Shown: positions 1 through 7,395, counted from the first letter of the stretch. The stretch: 17,738 nucleotides of DNA from Microbacteriaceae bacterium (GCA_012511645.1 JAAZFP010000169.1:1-17738), one strand, 5' to 3'. Notes: a model not told the origin generated them from the letters alone. Program-made: numbers and translations.

Positions 1-27
1 AAACGAAACTGGAGAACAACAAGGTGA
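1..27 (+). CDS. possible C-terminal end of an upstream gene (partial)
   Basis: The frame starting at base 1 is open (KRNWRTTR) and closes with TGA at 25-27. This would overlap the GTG start of hom at 24-26 as a 4-nt GTGA. Such overlaps occur elsewhere in this window (1355, 11071, 14184), and lysA often precedes hom in actinobacteria, so this may be the lysA tail. Only eight codons are visible and no family motif can be seen, so this is an inference from spacing and context. Confidence 0.3.
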   Translation, partial: KRNWRTTR

Positions 28-1358
28 ACGGATACCGCGACCTCCGCGTCGCACTGCTCGGAGGCGGCTCGGTCGGCGCACAAGTGGCGCGACTGCTGCT
101 TGAGCAGGGCGATGAGCTGGCCGCACGCGTGGGCGCCAGATTGCAGCTCATCGGCATCGCTGTGCGTGATCTCGATGCGAAGCGTGATGTCGAACTGCCC
201 CGCGAGCTGTTGACAACCGATGCCGAGCAGTTGGTGCTGGGCGCAGACATCGTGATTGAGCTCATGGGTGGCATTGAGCCGGCCAGAACACTCATCTTGC
301 GGGCCATTGAAGGTGGCGCAGATGTCGTCACCGCAAACAAGGCGCTCATCGCCTCACACGGTGCTGAGCTCGCTGAGGCGGCAGAGCAGGTGGGTGCCCA
401 GCTGTCCTACGAAGCCGCAGTGGCGGGCGCGATTCCAATCATCCGCCCGCTGCGTGAGAGTCTTGCCGGTGACCACATCACCCGTGTGATGGGCATTGTG
501 AACGGCTCAACGAACTACATTCTCGATCGCATGGATCGCTTCGGTGATAGCGCCGAAGACGCAATGCGTGTCGCGAGCGAGCTCGGCTATCTCGAAGCGG
601 ATCCGACGCTCGATGTTGAGGGGTACGACGCGGCGCAAAAAGCAACGATTCTTGCCAGCATCGCATTTCACAGCGAGGTGCCCGTCGAAGCCGTCTACCG
701 TGAGGGCATCACGGAGGTCACGCTCTCACAGATCGAAGCTGCCGCGCAGGCTGGCTATGTGATCAAGCTGCTTGCGATTGCTGAGCGCGTGCAAACGGCC
801 GACGGTAGCTTTGGCGTGTCGGCGCGGGTCTACCCGGCGCTGATCAGCCGCATGCACCCCCTTGCCGCGGTGCATGGTGGCAAGAACGCCGTGTTCGTCG
901 AGGCTGAAGCCGCCGGCGAGCTGATGTTCTACGGCGCCGGTGCTGGTGGCGTCGAGACCGCTTCGGCGGTGCTCGGTGACGTCGTCTCAGCTGCTCGACG
1001 TCATGTGGTGGGTGGCCCAGGTATTCCTGGATCGTCGCACGCTGACCTGCCGATTCTGCCCATCGGTGAGGTGCTCACCAGGTATCAAATCATGCTGCGT
1101 GTGCACGATGAGACGGGTGCCCTTGCCGCGATTGCGGGGCTGCTCGCCGAGCGAGGCGTAGGCGCGGCAAGTGTCGTGCAGTCGATGCCCGAAGATCTTG
1201 ACCTTGCAGCAGTCGATGCCGCGGAGGGCACCGCAACCCTTGTCATCGGCACCCACACTGCTCGCGAAGCAGACCTTGCCGCGACCGTTCAAGCGCTGCG
1301 TGAAAGCAGCGTTGTTGCTGAGGTAACCAGCGTTCTGAGACTTGAAGGAAACCAATGA
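24..1358 (+). CDS. hom: homoserine dehydrogenase
   Basis: This 444-aa protein reduces aspartate semialdehyde to homoserine with NAD(P)H, the branch point to threonine and methionine, in the cytoplasm. Visible landmarks are the Rossmann glycine motif near residues 13-18 (GGGSVG), VTANK at 103-107, the GIVNGSTNYIL block at 157-167 and the catalytic-domain stretch LEADPTLDVEGYDAAQK at 190-206, where D202 and K206 match the conserved catalytic Asp/Lys pair. A C-terminal ACT domain (about 353-430) suggests feedback control by threonine, as in other Gram-positive enzymes. The GTG start follows GGAG at 11-14 with a 9-nt spacer. Its stop overlaps the thrB start as ATGA, so the two are translationally coupled. 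Length is normal for the ACT-containing family. Confidence 0.97.
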   Translation: MNGYRDLRVALLGGGSVGAQVARLLLEQGDELAARVGARLQLIGIAVRDLDAKRDVELPRELLTTDAEQLVLGADIVIELMGGIEPARTLILRAIEGGADVVTANKALIASHGAELAEAAEQVGAQLSYEAAVAGAIPIIRPLRESLAGDHITRVMGIVNGSTNYILDRMDRFGDSAEDAMRVASELGYLEADPTLDVEGYDAAQKATILASIAFHSEVPVEAVYREGITEVTLSQIEAAAQAGYVIKLLAIAERVQTADGSFGVSARVYPALISRMHPLAAVHGGKNAVFVEAEAAGELMFYGAGAGGVETASAVLGDVVSAARRHVVGGPGIPGSSHADLPILPIGEVLTRYQIMLRVHDETGALAAIAGLLAERGVGAASVVQSMPEDLDLAAVDAAEGTATLVIGTHTAREADLAATVQALRESSVVAEVTSVLRLEGNQ

Positions 1359-2272
1359 CCACTCTGCGCGTACGCGTTCCCGCGACCAGTGCGAATCTCG
1401 GCCCCGGGTTTGACACACTCGGCATTGCACTTGGTCACAATGATGAGCTTGAGGTGCGGGTCACCGACGGCCCGACCATCGTGCTTGTTGAGGGGGTTGG
1501 CGAGGGCGAGGTGCCAGCCGATGCATCGAACCTGGTGGTTCGCGCCGCAGCCCATGTGTATGAGCAGCTCGGTCGCCCGATGCCGCACCTCGAGATTCGG
1601 GCGCACAACCGCATTCCGCATGGGCGAGGCATGGGCTCCTCTGGTTCAGCGATTGTGGCAGGAGTGATGGTAGCCGCAGGCTTGCTCGCCCGTGATGCAG
1701 ACCCCATTGAGCTCTCTGAAGACGACTTGCTCCGCTTCGCGACCGATCTCGAGGGGCACCCTGACAATGTTGCTCCCGCGCTCTTTGGCGGTCTCACCAT
1801 CGCCTGGGTCGACGAGAATCGAGTGCCGAAGTCAAAGCAACTCAGTGTGCACCGTGGTATTTCGCCGCTCGTGCTCGTGCCTGAAGTGACGATGTCAACG
1901 GCGCTCGCTCGCAGTCTGCAACCAGAGCAGGTGCCGCACGCTGACGCCGTGTTCAATGTCTCGCGCTCGGCGCTGCTCGTTGCTGCACTGACACAGAGCC
2001 CCGAGCTGCTGTTTGAGTCGACCGCCGACCGCCTGCATCAGGACTACCGCGCCGAGGCGATGCCCGCAACACATCAGCTGATTGCTGAGTTGCGCGCGGC
2101 AGGTCACGCAGCAGTGGTGTCGGGTGCAGGACCTTCGATCCTCGTGTTGGCTGGCGATCCTGGTGAACGCATTGCTGCGGCAGAGCTGGCGGCCGCGCGA
2201 CCTGAAAAATGGGAGCCGCTCTACCTCGCGATCGATATCAAGGGTGCTACAGTAGAAGAGCTCCCCGCATAG
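1355..2272 (+). CDS. thrB: homoserine kinase (GHMP family)
   Basis: This 305-aa enzyme phosphorylates homoserine with ATP to O-phosphohomoserine, the step before threonine synthase. It shows all three GHMP-kinase signatures: an N-terminal PATSANLGPGFDTLG block (residues 9-23), the glycine/serine ATP loop GRGMGSSGSA (90-99) and the C-terminal SGAGPSILVL motif (256-265). EGHPDNVAPALFGG at 133-146 is also typical of ThrB. The ATG is preceded by AAGGA at 1345-1349 with a 5-nt spacer and overlaps the hom stop by 4 nt. Threonine synthase (thrC), which lies between hom and thrB in some actinobacteria such as Mycobacterium, is not here, so this organism has the hom-thrB pair with thrC elsewhere. Confidence 0.97.
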   Translation: MTTLRVRVPATSANLGPGFDTLGIALGHNDELEVRVTDGPTIVLVEGVGEGEVPADASNLVVRAAAHVYEQLGRPMPHLEIRAHNRIPHGRGMGSSGSAIVAGVMVAAGLLARDADPIELSEDDLLRFATDLEGHPDNVAPALFGGLTIAWVDENRVPKSKQLSVHRGISPLVLVPEVTMSTALARSLQPEQVPHADAVFNVSRSALLVAALTQSPELLFESTADRLHQDYRAEAMPATHQLIAELRAAGHAAVVSGAGPSILVLAGDPGERIAAAELAAARPEKWEPLYLAIDIKGATVEELPA

Positions 2273-2289
2273 CGGCCCTCGTTCGCTCG

Positions 2290-2318
2290 CGACTGGGATC
2301 CTTTCTCACCCGACTGGG
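2290..2318 (+). repeat. direct repeat in the rho leader
   Basis: CGACTGGG occurs at 2290-2297 and again at 2311-2318. The offset is exactly 21 bp, about two helical turns, so both copies would face the same side of the DNA. It lies between thrB and rho, upstream of the predicted rho start. A regulatory role is inference only. Confidence 0.4.
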
Positions 2319-2334
2319 TGTTTGAATCTTTTTG
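2307..2334 (+). terminator. weak terminator or attenuator-like hairpin between thrB and rho
   Basis: CACCC (2307-2311), loop GACT, GGGTG (2316-2320) forms a 5-bp stem followed by a T-rich tract (TTTGAATCTTTTT, 2321-2333). The stem is short, so it could be a weak terminator for hom-thrB, an attenuator in a rho leader or chance. Nothing else in the gap looks like a stronger terminator. Confidence 0.3.
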
Positions 2335-2340
2335 CCGTGT

Positions 2341-2367
2341 GCACCCCCTGTGTCATTGGGGCCGTGC
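2341..2367 (+). other. possible stem-loop in the rho leader
   Basis: GCAC-CCCC at 2341-2348 can pair with GGGG (2358-2361) and GTGC (2364-2367), with a 2-nt CC bulge and a 9-nt loop. It ends about 10 nt before the rho ribosome binding site and could affect access to it. This is a by-eye fold only. Confidence 0.3.
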
Positions 2368-2377
2368 GGTGGCATTC

Positions 2378-2383
2378 GAAAGG
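2378..2383 (+). promoter_or_regulatory. ribosome binding site that fixes the rho start
   Basis: GAAAGG lies 6 nt before GTG at 2390. The open frame extends upstream to an ATG at 2318, but that ATG sits in the T-rich hairpin region with no ribosome binding site, and the 24 extra residues do not look like Rho. The GTG at 2390 is therefore the better start. Confidence 0.7.
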
Positions 2384-2389
2384 ACTACT

Positions 2390-4321
2390 GTGGAGCAACA
2401 CTCCGAAGATACCCCTGTGTCAAACGACGCAACCCCCACCACCGAAGCCGCGCCGGTTCGCCGCCGCGCATCGCGCCGGGTCACCGCAGCCGCTGGCGAA
2501 GCTGTCGCTGTCCCGGTGGCCGCTGAGGCCGAAGCTGAACCAAGCGCGCCTGCAGCTGATGCCTCCGCGCAGGCTGCAGAAGAGGCTGCGCCGAAGAAGC
2601 GTGTGTCACGCGCCCGCAAGAAGGCAGAGACCACGGATCAGACCGACGAGGCATCGACTTCTCTAGAGTCTGCATCGGCAGAGCCTGCATCAGCAGAGCC
2701 CGCGACAGAAGCAGCACAGACTGAGCAGCAGAGTGACGCCAAGGCCAAGGGGGCAACCAAGGCCGAGCCGAAGCGTGCGACTCGCGCATCGAGCCGCTCG
2801 AAGAAGGTCGAGGCGGCTCCTGAGGCTGCGGACGCTGCCGAATCGGCCGACGCGGCTCCGGCAGCGAAGAACGGCGAAGCGCCGAAGCAGGCCGCTGAGG
2901 ATGCGGCTGAGAGTGCAGCTGGTGATGGTGGCGAAGCCGGTGCAGAGACGCCGTCACGCCGCAGGAACACCCGCAGCCGTGGTCGCAAGGCCGCGACGAA
3001 CGGTGATGCAGCCGCAGATGCCGCTCAGAGTGACACCGCATCGAGCGGTGACGCCGAGGGCGAGCAGTCAGAGCAGAACGGCGCAGCGCAGCAGAACGGG
3101 CGATCCGAAGGTAATACCCGCTCAAGCCGCACCCGCCAGCGTGAGCGCAAGCGCCGCGGCGGCAATGACGATGAGCCGGAGCTCACCGAGGACGATGTGC
3201 TGCTGCCCATCGCAGGCATTCTTGATGTGCTCGATAACTATGCGTTTGTGCGCACCAGCGGGTACCTTCCCGGCACCGGTGACGTCTATGTGTCACTCGG
3301 TCAGGTCAAGAAATATGGCCTGCGCAAGGGCGACGCCGTGGTTGGTGCTATCCGTCAGCCTCGCGATGGTGAGGGTGGCGGTCGCCAGAAGTACAACGCG
3401 ATCGTCAAGGTTGATTCGGTCAACTCCAAGCCGATCAATGAGGAGCAGAAGCGCGCCGACTTCGCTGATCTCACTCCAATCTATGCAACTGAGCGGCTTC
3501 GCCTCGAAACCTCGGCCGAGCAGCTGAGCACTCGGGTGGTCGACCTCTTCGCTCCGATCGGCAAGGGGCAGCGTGGCTTGATCATCGGCCCTCACGAGTC
3601 GGGCAAGAGCAGCACCGTGCAGGCAGTGGCTCAGGCGGTCGCTCAGAATCAGCCTGATGCGCACCTGATGATGGTGCTGATCGACGAGCGTCCCGAAGAG
3701 GTCACTGAGTTGCAGCGCACGATGAACGGTGAGGTTATCGCCTCAACGTTCGATCGCCCCGCAGAAGATCACACGACCATCGCCGAGCTTGCGATTGAAC
3801 GCGCAAAGCGACTCGTTGAACTCGGTCACGATGTGGTGGTGCTCATCGACTCGCTGACCGATTTGGCTCGCGCTTACAACCTGGCTGCCCCAGCGGCTGC
3901 GCGGGTGCCCGCAGGCAGCCTCGACGCTGCCGCAGTATTCCCCGTGAAGCGACTGCTGAGCGCGGCGCGCAACATTGAAAATGGTGGGTCACTCACCATC
4001 ATCGCCACGCTGTCAGCGCAGCCGGGGTCACACCTCGACGATGCGCTGATCGGCGAGCTCGAGGGCGTCGCAAATATGCAGCTTCGCCTGAGTGGTGAGG
4101 CTGCAGATCTCCGGGTGTTCCCCGCTGTTGATGTACTGCGATCCTCGACCCGAAATGTTGCTCAGCTGACCAGCGAAGCCGAGACTCGTGTCATGGATCA
4201 GCTGCGTCGCTCATTGCAGGGCAAGGGCGGGCTCGAAGCCATCGAAGGTGTGCTGCACGACATCAGCCGCACCTCGTCGAACGTTGAATTTCTGGCGCAG
4301 GCACAGCGAGCGCAGGGCTAA
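2390..4321 (+). CDS. rho: transcription termination factor Rho, divergent motor domain
   Basis: This 643-aa protein (start GTG 2390) belongs to the hexameric RNA-dependent ATPase that ends transcription. Residues 1 to about 270 are a low-complexity Ala/Glu/Lys/Arg-rich tail, typical of actinobacterial Rho. Residues 272-348 are a near-canonical RNA-binding domain (GILDVLDNYAFVRTSGYLPG, QVKKYGLRKGD). The ATPase core keeps Walker A GK (K406), DERPEE (432-437), the Walker B Asp (D487) and arginines aligning with E. coli R353 and R366 (R575, R588). Against E. coli Rho it differs at many near-invariant sites: PPKAGKT is PHESGKS, SITRL is SLTDL, the Q-loop KVLTGGVD is RVPAGSLD, the R-loop GSKMDE is GSHLDD, FKGTGN is LEGVAN and SRKIAEKR is SGEAADLR. 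It is certainly a Rho homologue. Whether it terminates normally is uncertain. Confidence 0.93.
   Translation: MEQHSEDTPVSNDATPTTEAAPVRRRASRRVTAAAGEAVAVPVAAEAEAEPSAPAADASAQAAEEAAPKKRVSRARKKAETTDQTDEASTSLESASAEPASAEPATEAAQTEQQSDAKAKGATKAEPKRATRASSRSKKVEAAPEAADAAESADAAPAAKNGEAPKQAAEDAAESAAGDGGEAGAETPSRRRNTRSRGRKAATNGDAAADAAQSDTASSGDAEGEQSEQNGAAQQNGRSEGNTRSSRTRQRERKRRGGNDDEPELTEDDVLLPIAGILDVLDNYAFVRTSGYLPGTGDVYVSLGQVKKYGLRKGDAVVGAIRQPRDGEGGGRQKYNAIVKVDSVNSKPINEEQKRADFADLTPIYATERLRLETSAEQLSTRVVDLFAPIGKGQRGLIIGPHESGKSSTVQAVAQAVAQNQPDAHLMMVLIDERPEEVTELQRTMNGEVIASTFDRPAEDHTTIAELAIERAKRLVELGHDVVVLIDSLTDLARAYNLAAPAAARVPAGSLDAAAVFPVKRLLSAARNIENGGSLTIIATLSAQPGSHLDDALIGELEGVANMQLRLSGEAADLRVFPAVDVLRSSTRNVAQLTSEAETRVMDQLRRSLQGKGGLEAIEGVLHDISRTSSNVEFLAQAQRAQG
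2672..2701 (+). repeat. 15-bp tandem duplication inside the rho low-complexity region
   Basis: Two adjacent 15-nt units, GCATCGGCAGAGCCT and GCATCAGCAGAGCCC, encode ASAEP twice. They differ at two bases. This fits growth of the disordered N-terminal segment by slippage. Confidence 0.55.
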
Positions 4322-4324
4322 ATC

Positions 4325-5401
4325 ATGTTTGAACAGGTCGCAACGCTGCTCGAAGAGCACGAGCAGTTGCAGAGCGAACTTGCTGACCCTGCGCTGCACG
4401 CTGATGCGGCGCGGGCGAAGCGAGTCAATCGTCGATATGCCGAGCTGAGCAAAATCAAGACCGCACACGAGGCGTGGCAGCACTGCGGCGATGACCTCGA
4501 CGCCGCTCGTGAGCTCGCGAAAGAAGATGACGCGTTTGCCGAAGAGGTTCCGGTGCTCGAAGTGCGCCTCGCAGAATTGCAGGAGCGAGTGAGGCGTTTG
4601 CTCATTCCTCGTGACCCTGATGATGCGCGAGACGTGATTCTCGAGATCAAAGGTGGCGAAGGCGGGGCCGAGTCCGCGTTGTTTGGTGCCGATCTGCTGC
4701 GAATGTATATGCACTACGCCGAAAGCAAGGGCTGGAAGACCGAGATCATCGAGAAAGATGAGAGCGATCTTGGCGGCTACAAGAACGTGCAGGTGGCAAT
4801 CAAGTCGAACGCCACCGACCCTTCCCAGGGGGTCTGGGCGCACCTGAAGTACGAGGGTGGCGTGCACCGTGTGCAGCGGGTGCCGGTCACCGAGTCTCAG
4901 GGGCGCATTCACACGTCAACTACCGGTGTCTTGGTGTACCCAGAAGTGGATGAGCCTGAAGAGGTCGATATTCAGCAGAATGATCTGAAGATCGATGTCT
5001 ACCGGTCATCTGGTCCTGGCGGCCAGTCGGTGAACACCACCGACTCCGCGGTGCGCATCACACACATACCCACGGGAATCGTGGTGGCGATGCAGAACGA
5101 GAAGTCGCAGTTGCAAAACCGCGAGGCGGCGATGCGTGTGCTGCGGGCGAGACTGCTTGCCCGTCAGCAGGAAGAGGCCGCAGCTGAAGCGTCTGCGCAT
5201 CGCTCAAGTCAGATCCGCACGATGGATCGGTCTGAGCGTATTCGCACATACAACTTCCCCGAGAACCGCATCGCTGACCACCGTACCGGGTACAAGGCCT
5301 ACAACCTCGATGCGGTAATGAATGGCGCACTCGATGCGGTGATCGAGTCGTGCATCAGCACCGACGAAGAGCAGCGGCTCGCCGATCTCGGCCAGGAGTG
5401 A
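4325..5401 (+). CDS. prfA: peptide chain release factor 1 (RF1)
   Basis: This 358-aa class I release factor recognises UAA and UAG stop codons in the ribosomal A site and triggers peptidyl-tRNA hydrolysis. The stop-codon recognition tripeptide is PVT (residues 187-189, within RVQRVPVTESQGRIHTS), the PxT motif that separates RF1 from RF2. The catalytic GGQ is at 232-234. Length is typical. AGGG at 4314-4317 lies 7 nt before the ATG, and only 3 nt separate it from the rho stop, so it is cotranscribed with rho. rpmE is missing between rho and prfA. prmC, which methylates the GGQ glutamine and commonly follows prfA, is also absent; a terminator follows instead. Confidence 0.98.
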   Translation: MFEQVATLLEEHEQLQSELADPALHADAARAKRVNRRYAELSKIKTAHEAWQHCGDDLDAARELAKEDDAFAEEVPVLEVRLAELQERVRRLLIPRDPDDARDVILEIKGGEGGAESALFGADLLRMYMHYAESKGWKTEIIEKDESDLGGYKNVQVAIKSNATDPSQGVWAHLKYEGGVHRVQRVPVTESQGRIHTSTTGVLVYPEVDEPEEVDIQQNDLKIDVYRSSGPGGQSVNTTDSAVRITHIPTGIVVAMQNEKSQLQNREAAMRVLRARLLARQQEEAAAEASAHRSSQIRTMDRSERIRTYNFPENRIADHRTGYKAYNLDAVMNGALDAVIESCISTDEEQRLADLGQE

Positions 5402-5414
5402 GTCGTCAGGACTG

Positions 5415-5450
5415 AAGAAAGGCTCGGCAGATCTCTGCCGAGCCTTTCTT
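5415..5450 (+). terminator. intrinsic terminator of prfA (end of the rho-prfA unit)
   Basis: There are two 17-nt arms (5415-5431 and 5434-5450), AAGAAAGGCTCGGCAGA and its exact complement, with a minimal loop. The 3' arm ends TTTCTT and runs into GCTTCTC, a T-rich tail. It starts 13 nt after the prfA stop. Confidence 0.87.
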
Positions 5451-5471
5451 GCTTCTCATGTGCACACAGAG

Positions 5472-5511
5472 CAGAACGCCCGCCTCACGAGATCGTGAGG
5501 CGGGGGTTCTG
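5472..5511 (-). terminator. terminator of the minus-strand aminotransferase unit
   Basis: The arms CAGAAC plus CCCGCCTCACGA (5472-5477, 5479-5490) pair with TCGTGAGGCGGG plus GTTCTG (5493-5504, 5506-5511). One G.G mismatch interrupts an 18-bp stem. It sits 22 nt beyond the aminotransferase stop. It lacks a long T run, so part of its role may be to block read-through from either side. Confidence 0.75.
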
Positions 5512-5533
5512 CGTCAGCGTGAGCTGCCGGTGG

Positions 5534-6925
5534 TTAGATCTTCGACGAAGCGTCTTTCAGAACGCTTCGCAGGATGCCACCAATCTCAGCAAACTCAGCG
5601 GGGCCGATCGTCAGCGGCGGGGCCAGCTGAATAACGGGGTCTCCGCGGTCGTCAGCTCGGCAGTAGAGGCCGGCCTCCCACAGTGCGGGGGAGAGGTAGT
5701 CGCGCAGCAGGCGGTTGCTCTCCTCCTCGTTGAAGGTCTCCTTCGTGGCCTTGTCCTTGACGAGCTCGATGCCGAAGAAGTAGCCTTCGCCACGAACGTC
5801 GCCCACGATGTCGAGGTCGAGCAGCTTCTCGAGTTCGGCGCGGAACAGTGGGCTGTTCTCACGCACACGACCGTTGAGGTCTTCCTCTTCAAAGATGTCG
5901 AGGTTCGCGAGGGCCGCTGCCATGGCTGCGGGATGGCCTGCGAAGGTGAAGCCGTGGTAGAAGGTGTTCTCAGTTGAGTCGAAAGGCTCTGAGATCTTGT
6001 CAGCAACGAGCATGGCGCCTGCGGGCACATAGCCTGAGGTGATGCCCTTTGCCGAGGTGATGATGTCAGGCTCGTAGCCGAGTGCCTTCGACGCGAAGAA
6101 CTCGCCTACGCGGCCGTAGGCGCAGATAACCTCGTCGCTGACGAGCAGCACATCGTACTGGTCGCAGATCTCGCGCACGCGCTTGAAGTAACCGGGGGGA
6201 GGCGGGAAGCAGCCACCCGAGTTCTGTACGGGCTCAAGGAAGACCGCAGCAACGGTTTCGGGACCTTCAAAGAGAATCGCCTCTTCGATGCGGTTCGCAG
6301 CCCACTGGCCAAACGCCTCGAGGTCGGTGGGGGCACCCATCTCTTCGGCTCGGTAGTGGTTGGTGTTCGGAACGCGGTGACCGCCGGGGGTCAGTGGCTC
6401 GTAGAACTTCTTCATATCGGGGATGCCGGTGATCGCCAGGGCACCCTGCGGGGTGCCGTGGTAGGCGACCGCACGCGAGATCACCTTGTGCTTCATCGGC
6501 TGGCCCTTGATCTTCCAGTAGTGCTTTGCCAGCTTGAACGCCGACTCCACTGCCTCGCCGCCGCCGGTCGTGTAGAACACCTTGCTCATCTGGCCAGGCG
6601 CGTGTGAGGACAGTCGCTCTGAGAGCTCAATCGCTGCGGGGTGTGCGTATGACCAGATCGGCATGAAGTCGAGCTGCTTCATCTGCTTTGCGGCGGCTTC
6701 GACGATGCGCTCACGGCCGTGGCCCGCGTTCACAACGAACAGGCCCGCGAGGCCGTCGATGTACTTCCTGCCTTCGGAGTCGAAGATGTGGTGGCCTTCT
6801 CCGCGAACGATCACGGGAACCCCGTCGTTCATCACCTTGCGGTTGGTGAAGTGAGGCCAGAGATGCTTCTTGGCCTTTGCTTGCAGTGCTGCCGTGTCGA
6901 CAGCGGCGGTTGGATCGTAGGACAT
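5534..6925 (-). CDS. class III PLP aminotransferase, probable putrescine/omega-amino-acid transaminase
   Basis: This 463-aa fold-type I, class III aminotransferase transfers the terminal amino group of an amine or omega-amino acid to a keto acid. Visible are the phosphate-side glycine loop GGGEAVESA (121-129), SRAVAYHGTP (150-159), the cofactor Asp in SDEVICAYGR (D264) and the Schiff-base lysine in SAKGITSGY (K293). The GEGHHIFDSEGRKYIDGLAG and WAANRIEEAI blocks resemble SpuC-type putrescine-pyruvate transaminases and an actinobacterial family seen near polyamine transporter genes. The ATG lies 2 nt after the regulator stop, with GGGGA inside the regulator's last codons, so the pair is coupled. 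The divergent pot operon makes putrescine or a related diamine the best substrate guess; beta-alanine or GABA remain possible. Confidence 0.88.
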   Translation of the reverse strand: MSYDPTAAVDTAALQAKAKKHLWPHFTNRKVMNDGVPVIVRGEGHHIFDSEGRKYIDGLAGLFVVNAGHGRERIVEAAAKQMKQLDFMPIWSYAHPAAIELSERLSSHAPGQMSKVFYTTGGGEAVESAFKLAKHYWKIKGQPMKHKVISRAVAYHGTPQGALAITGIPDMKKFYEPLTPGGHRVPNTNHYRAEEMGAPTDLEAFGQWAANRIEEAILFEGPETVAAVFLEPVQNSGGCFPPPPGYFKRVREICDQYDVLLVSDEVICAYGRVGEFFASKALGYEPDIITSAKGITSGYVPAGAMLVADKISEPFDSTENTFYHGFTFAGHPAAMAAALANLDIFEEEDLNGRVRENSPLFRAELEKLLDLDIVGDVRGEGYFFGIELVKDKATKETFNEEESNRLLRDYLSPALWEAGLYCRADDRGDPVIQLAPPLTIGPAEFAEIGGILRSVLKDASSKI

Positions 6926-6927
6926 GG

Positions 6928-7395
6928 TTATCGTGTTCCCCAGTCGTATTTCTGTTTCTTGAGTTGCAGGTAAACAAACGTTTCTGTGTTGGCCACACCA
7001 TCGACCGCGCGAATCTTATGATTCAGGAGTTCGATGAGTGCATCATCGTCTTCACAGACGATCTCGGCGAGTATGTCAAAGGTGCCAGCACTGAGTACTA
7101 CATAGCTCACTTCGGGCATGTCACTGAGATGGTCGGCGACGACCCTGGTGTCGCCAGAAACGCGGACGCCGATCATGGCCTGGCGGTTGAAGCCCAGGCT
7201 CATCGGGTCGGTCACTGCCACTATCTGCATGACCCCGGCTTCCGTGAGCTTCTGAACCCGTTGGCGTACGGCGGCCTCACTGAGGCCGACCACTTTGCCA
7301 ATTTCGGCGTACGAACGGCGACCATCTCGCTGCAGTTGCTCGATGATCGCTTTCGACGTCGCATCAAGCGACGGCAATGTCCGTTTGTTGCTCAC
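6928..7395 (-). CDS. Lrp/AsnC-family transcriptional regulator
   Basis: This 155-aa protein is of normal length for the family. The N-terminal AsnC-type winged helix-turn-helix spans about residues 8-60 (LDATSKAIIEQLQRDGRRSY, then IGKVVGLSEAAVRQRVQKL). The C-terminal RAM ligand/oligomerisation domain spans about 70-150 (MIGVRVSG, LSAGTFDILAEIVCED). The chosen start is GTG at 7395, which gives the usual family start; it has no clear ribosome binding site. The frame stays open to an ATG at 7566 (212 aa) and beyond, but the added residues are not Lrp-like and overlap the likely control region. It is immediately upstream of the aminotransferase and divergent from potDABC, so it probably senses an amine or amino acid and controls these genes. 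Confidence 0.93.
   Translation of the reverse strand: MSNKRTLPSLDATSKAIIEQLQRDGRRSYAEIGKVVGLSEAAVRQRVQKLTEAGVMQIVAVTDPMSLGFNRQAMIGVRVSGDTRVVADHLSDMPEVSYVVLSAGTFDILAEIVCEDDDALIELLNHKIRAVDGVANTETFVYLQLKKQKYDWGTR

Noticed and set aside
2318..2389. Rho starting at the upstream ATG (667 aa)
   Set aside because: The first 24 residues are not Rho-like and the ATG has no ribosome binding site. GTG 2390 has GAAAGG at 6 nt.
2481..3527. Long open frames antisense or out of frame inside the rho N-terminal region (214, 116 and 264 aa)
   Set aside because: They are by-products of Ala/Glu/Lys-rich G+C-biased coding and are low in sense, Arg/Ser/His-rich, without ribosome binding sites or motifs.
3587..4153. 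rho as a decaying pseudogene
   Set aside because: The frame is open over 643 codons, the catalytic residues are kept, and the alignment to canonical Rho is ungapped in this region, so divergence with retained function is the better reading.
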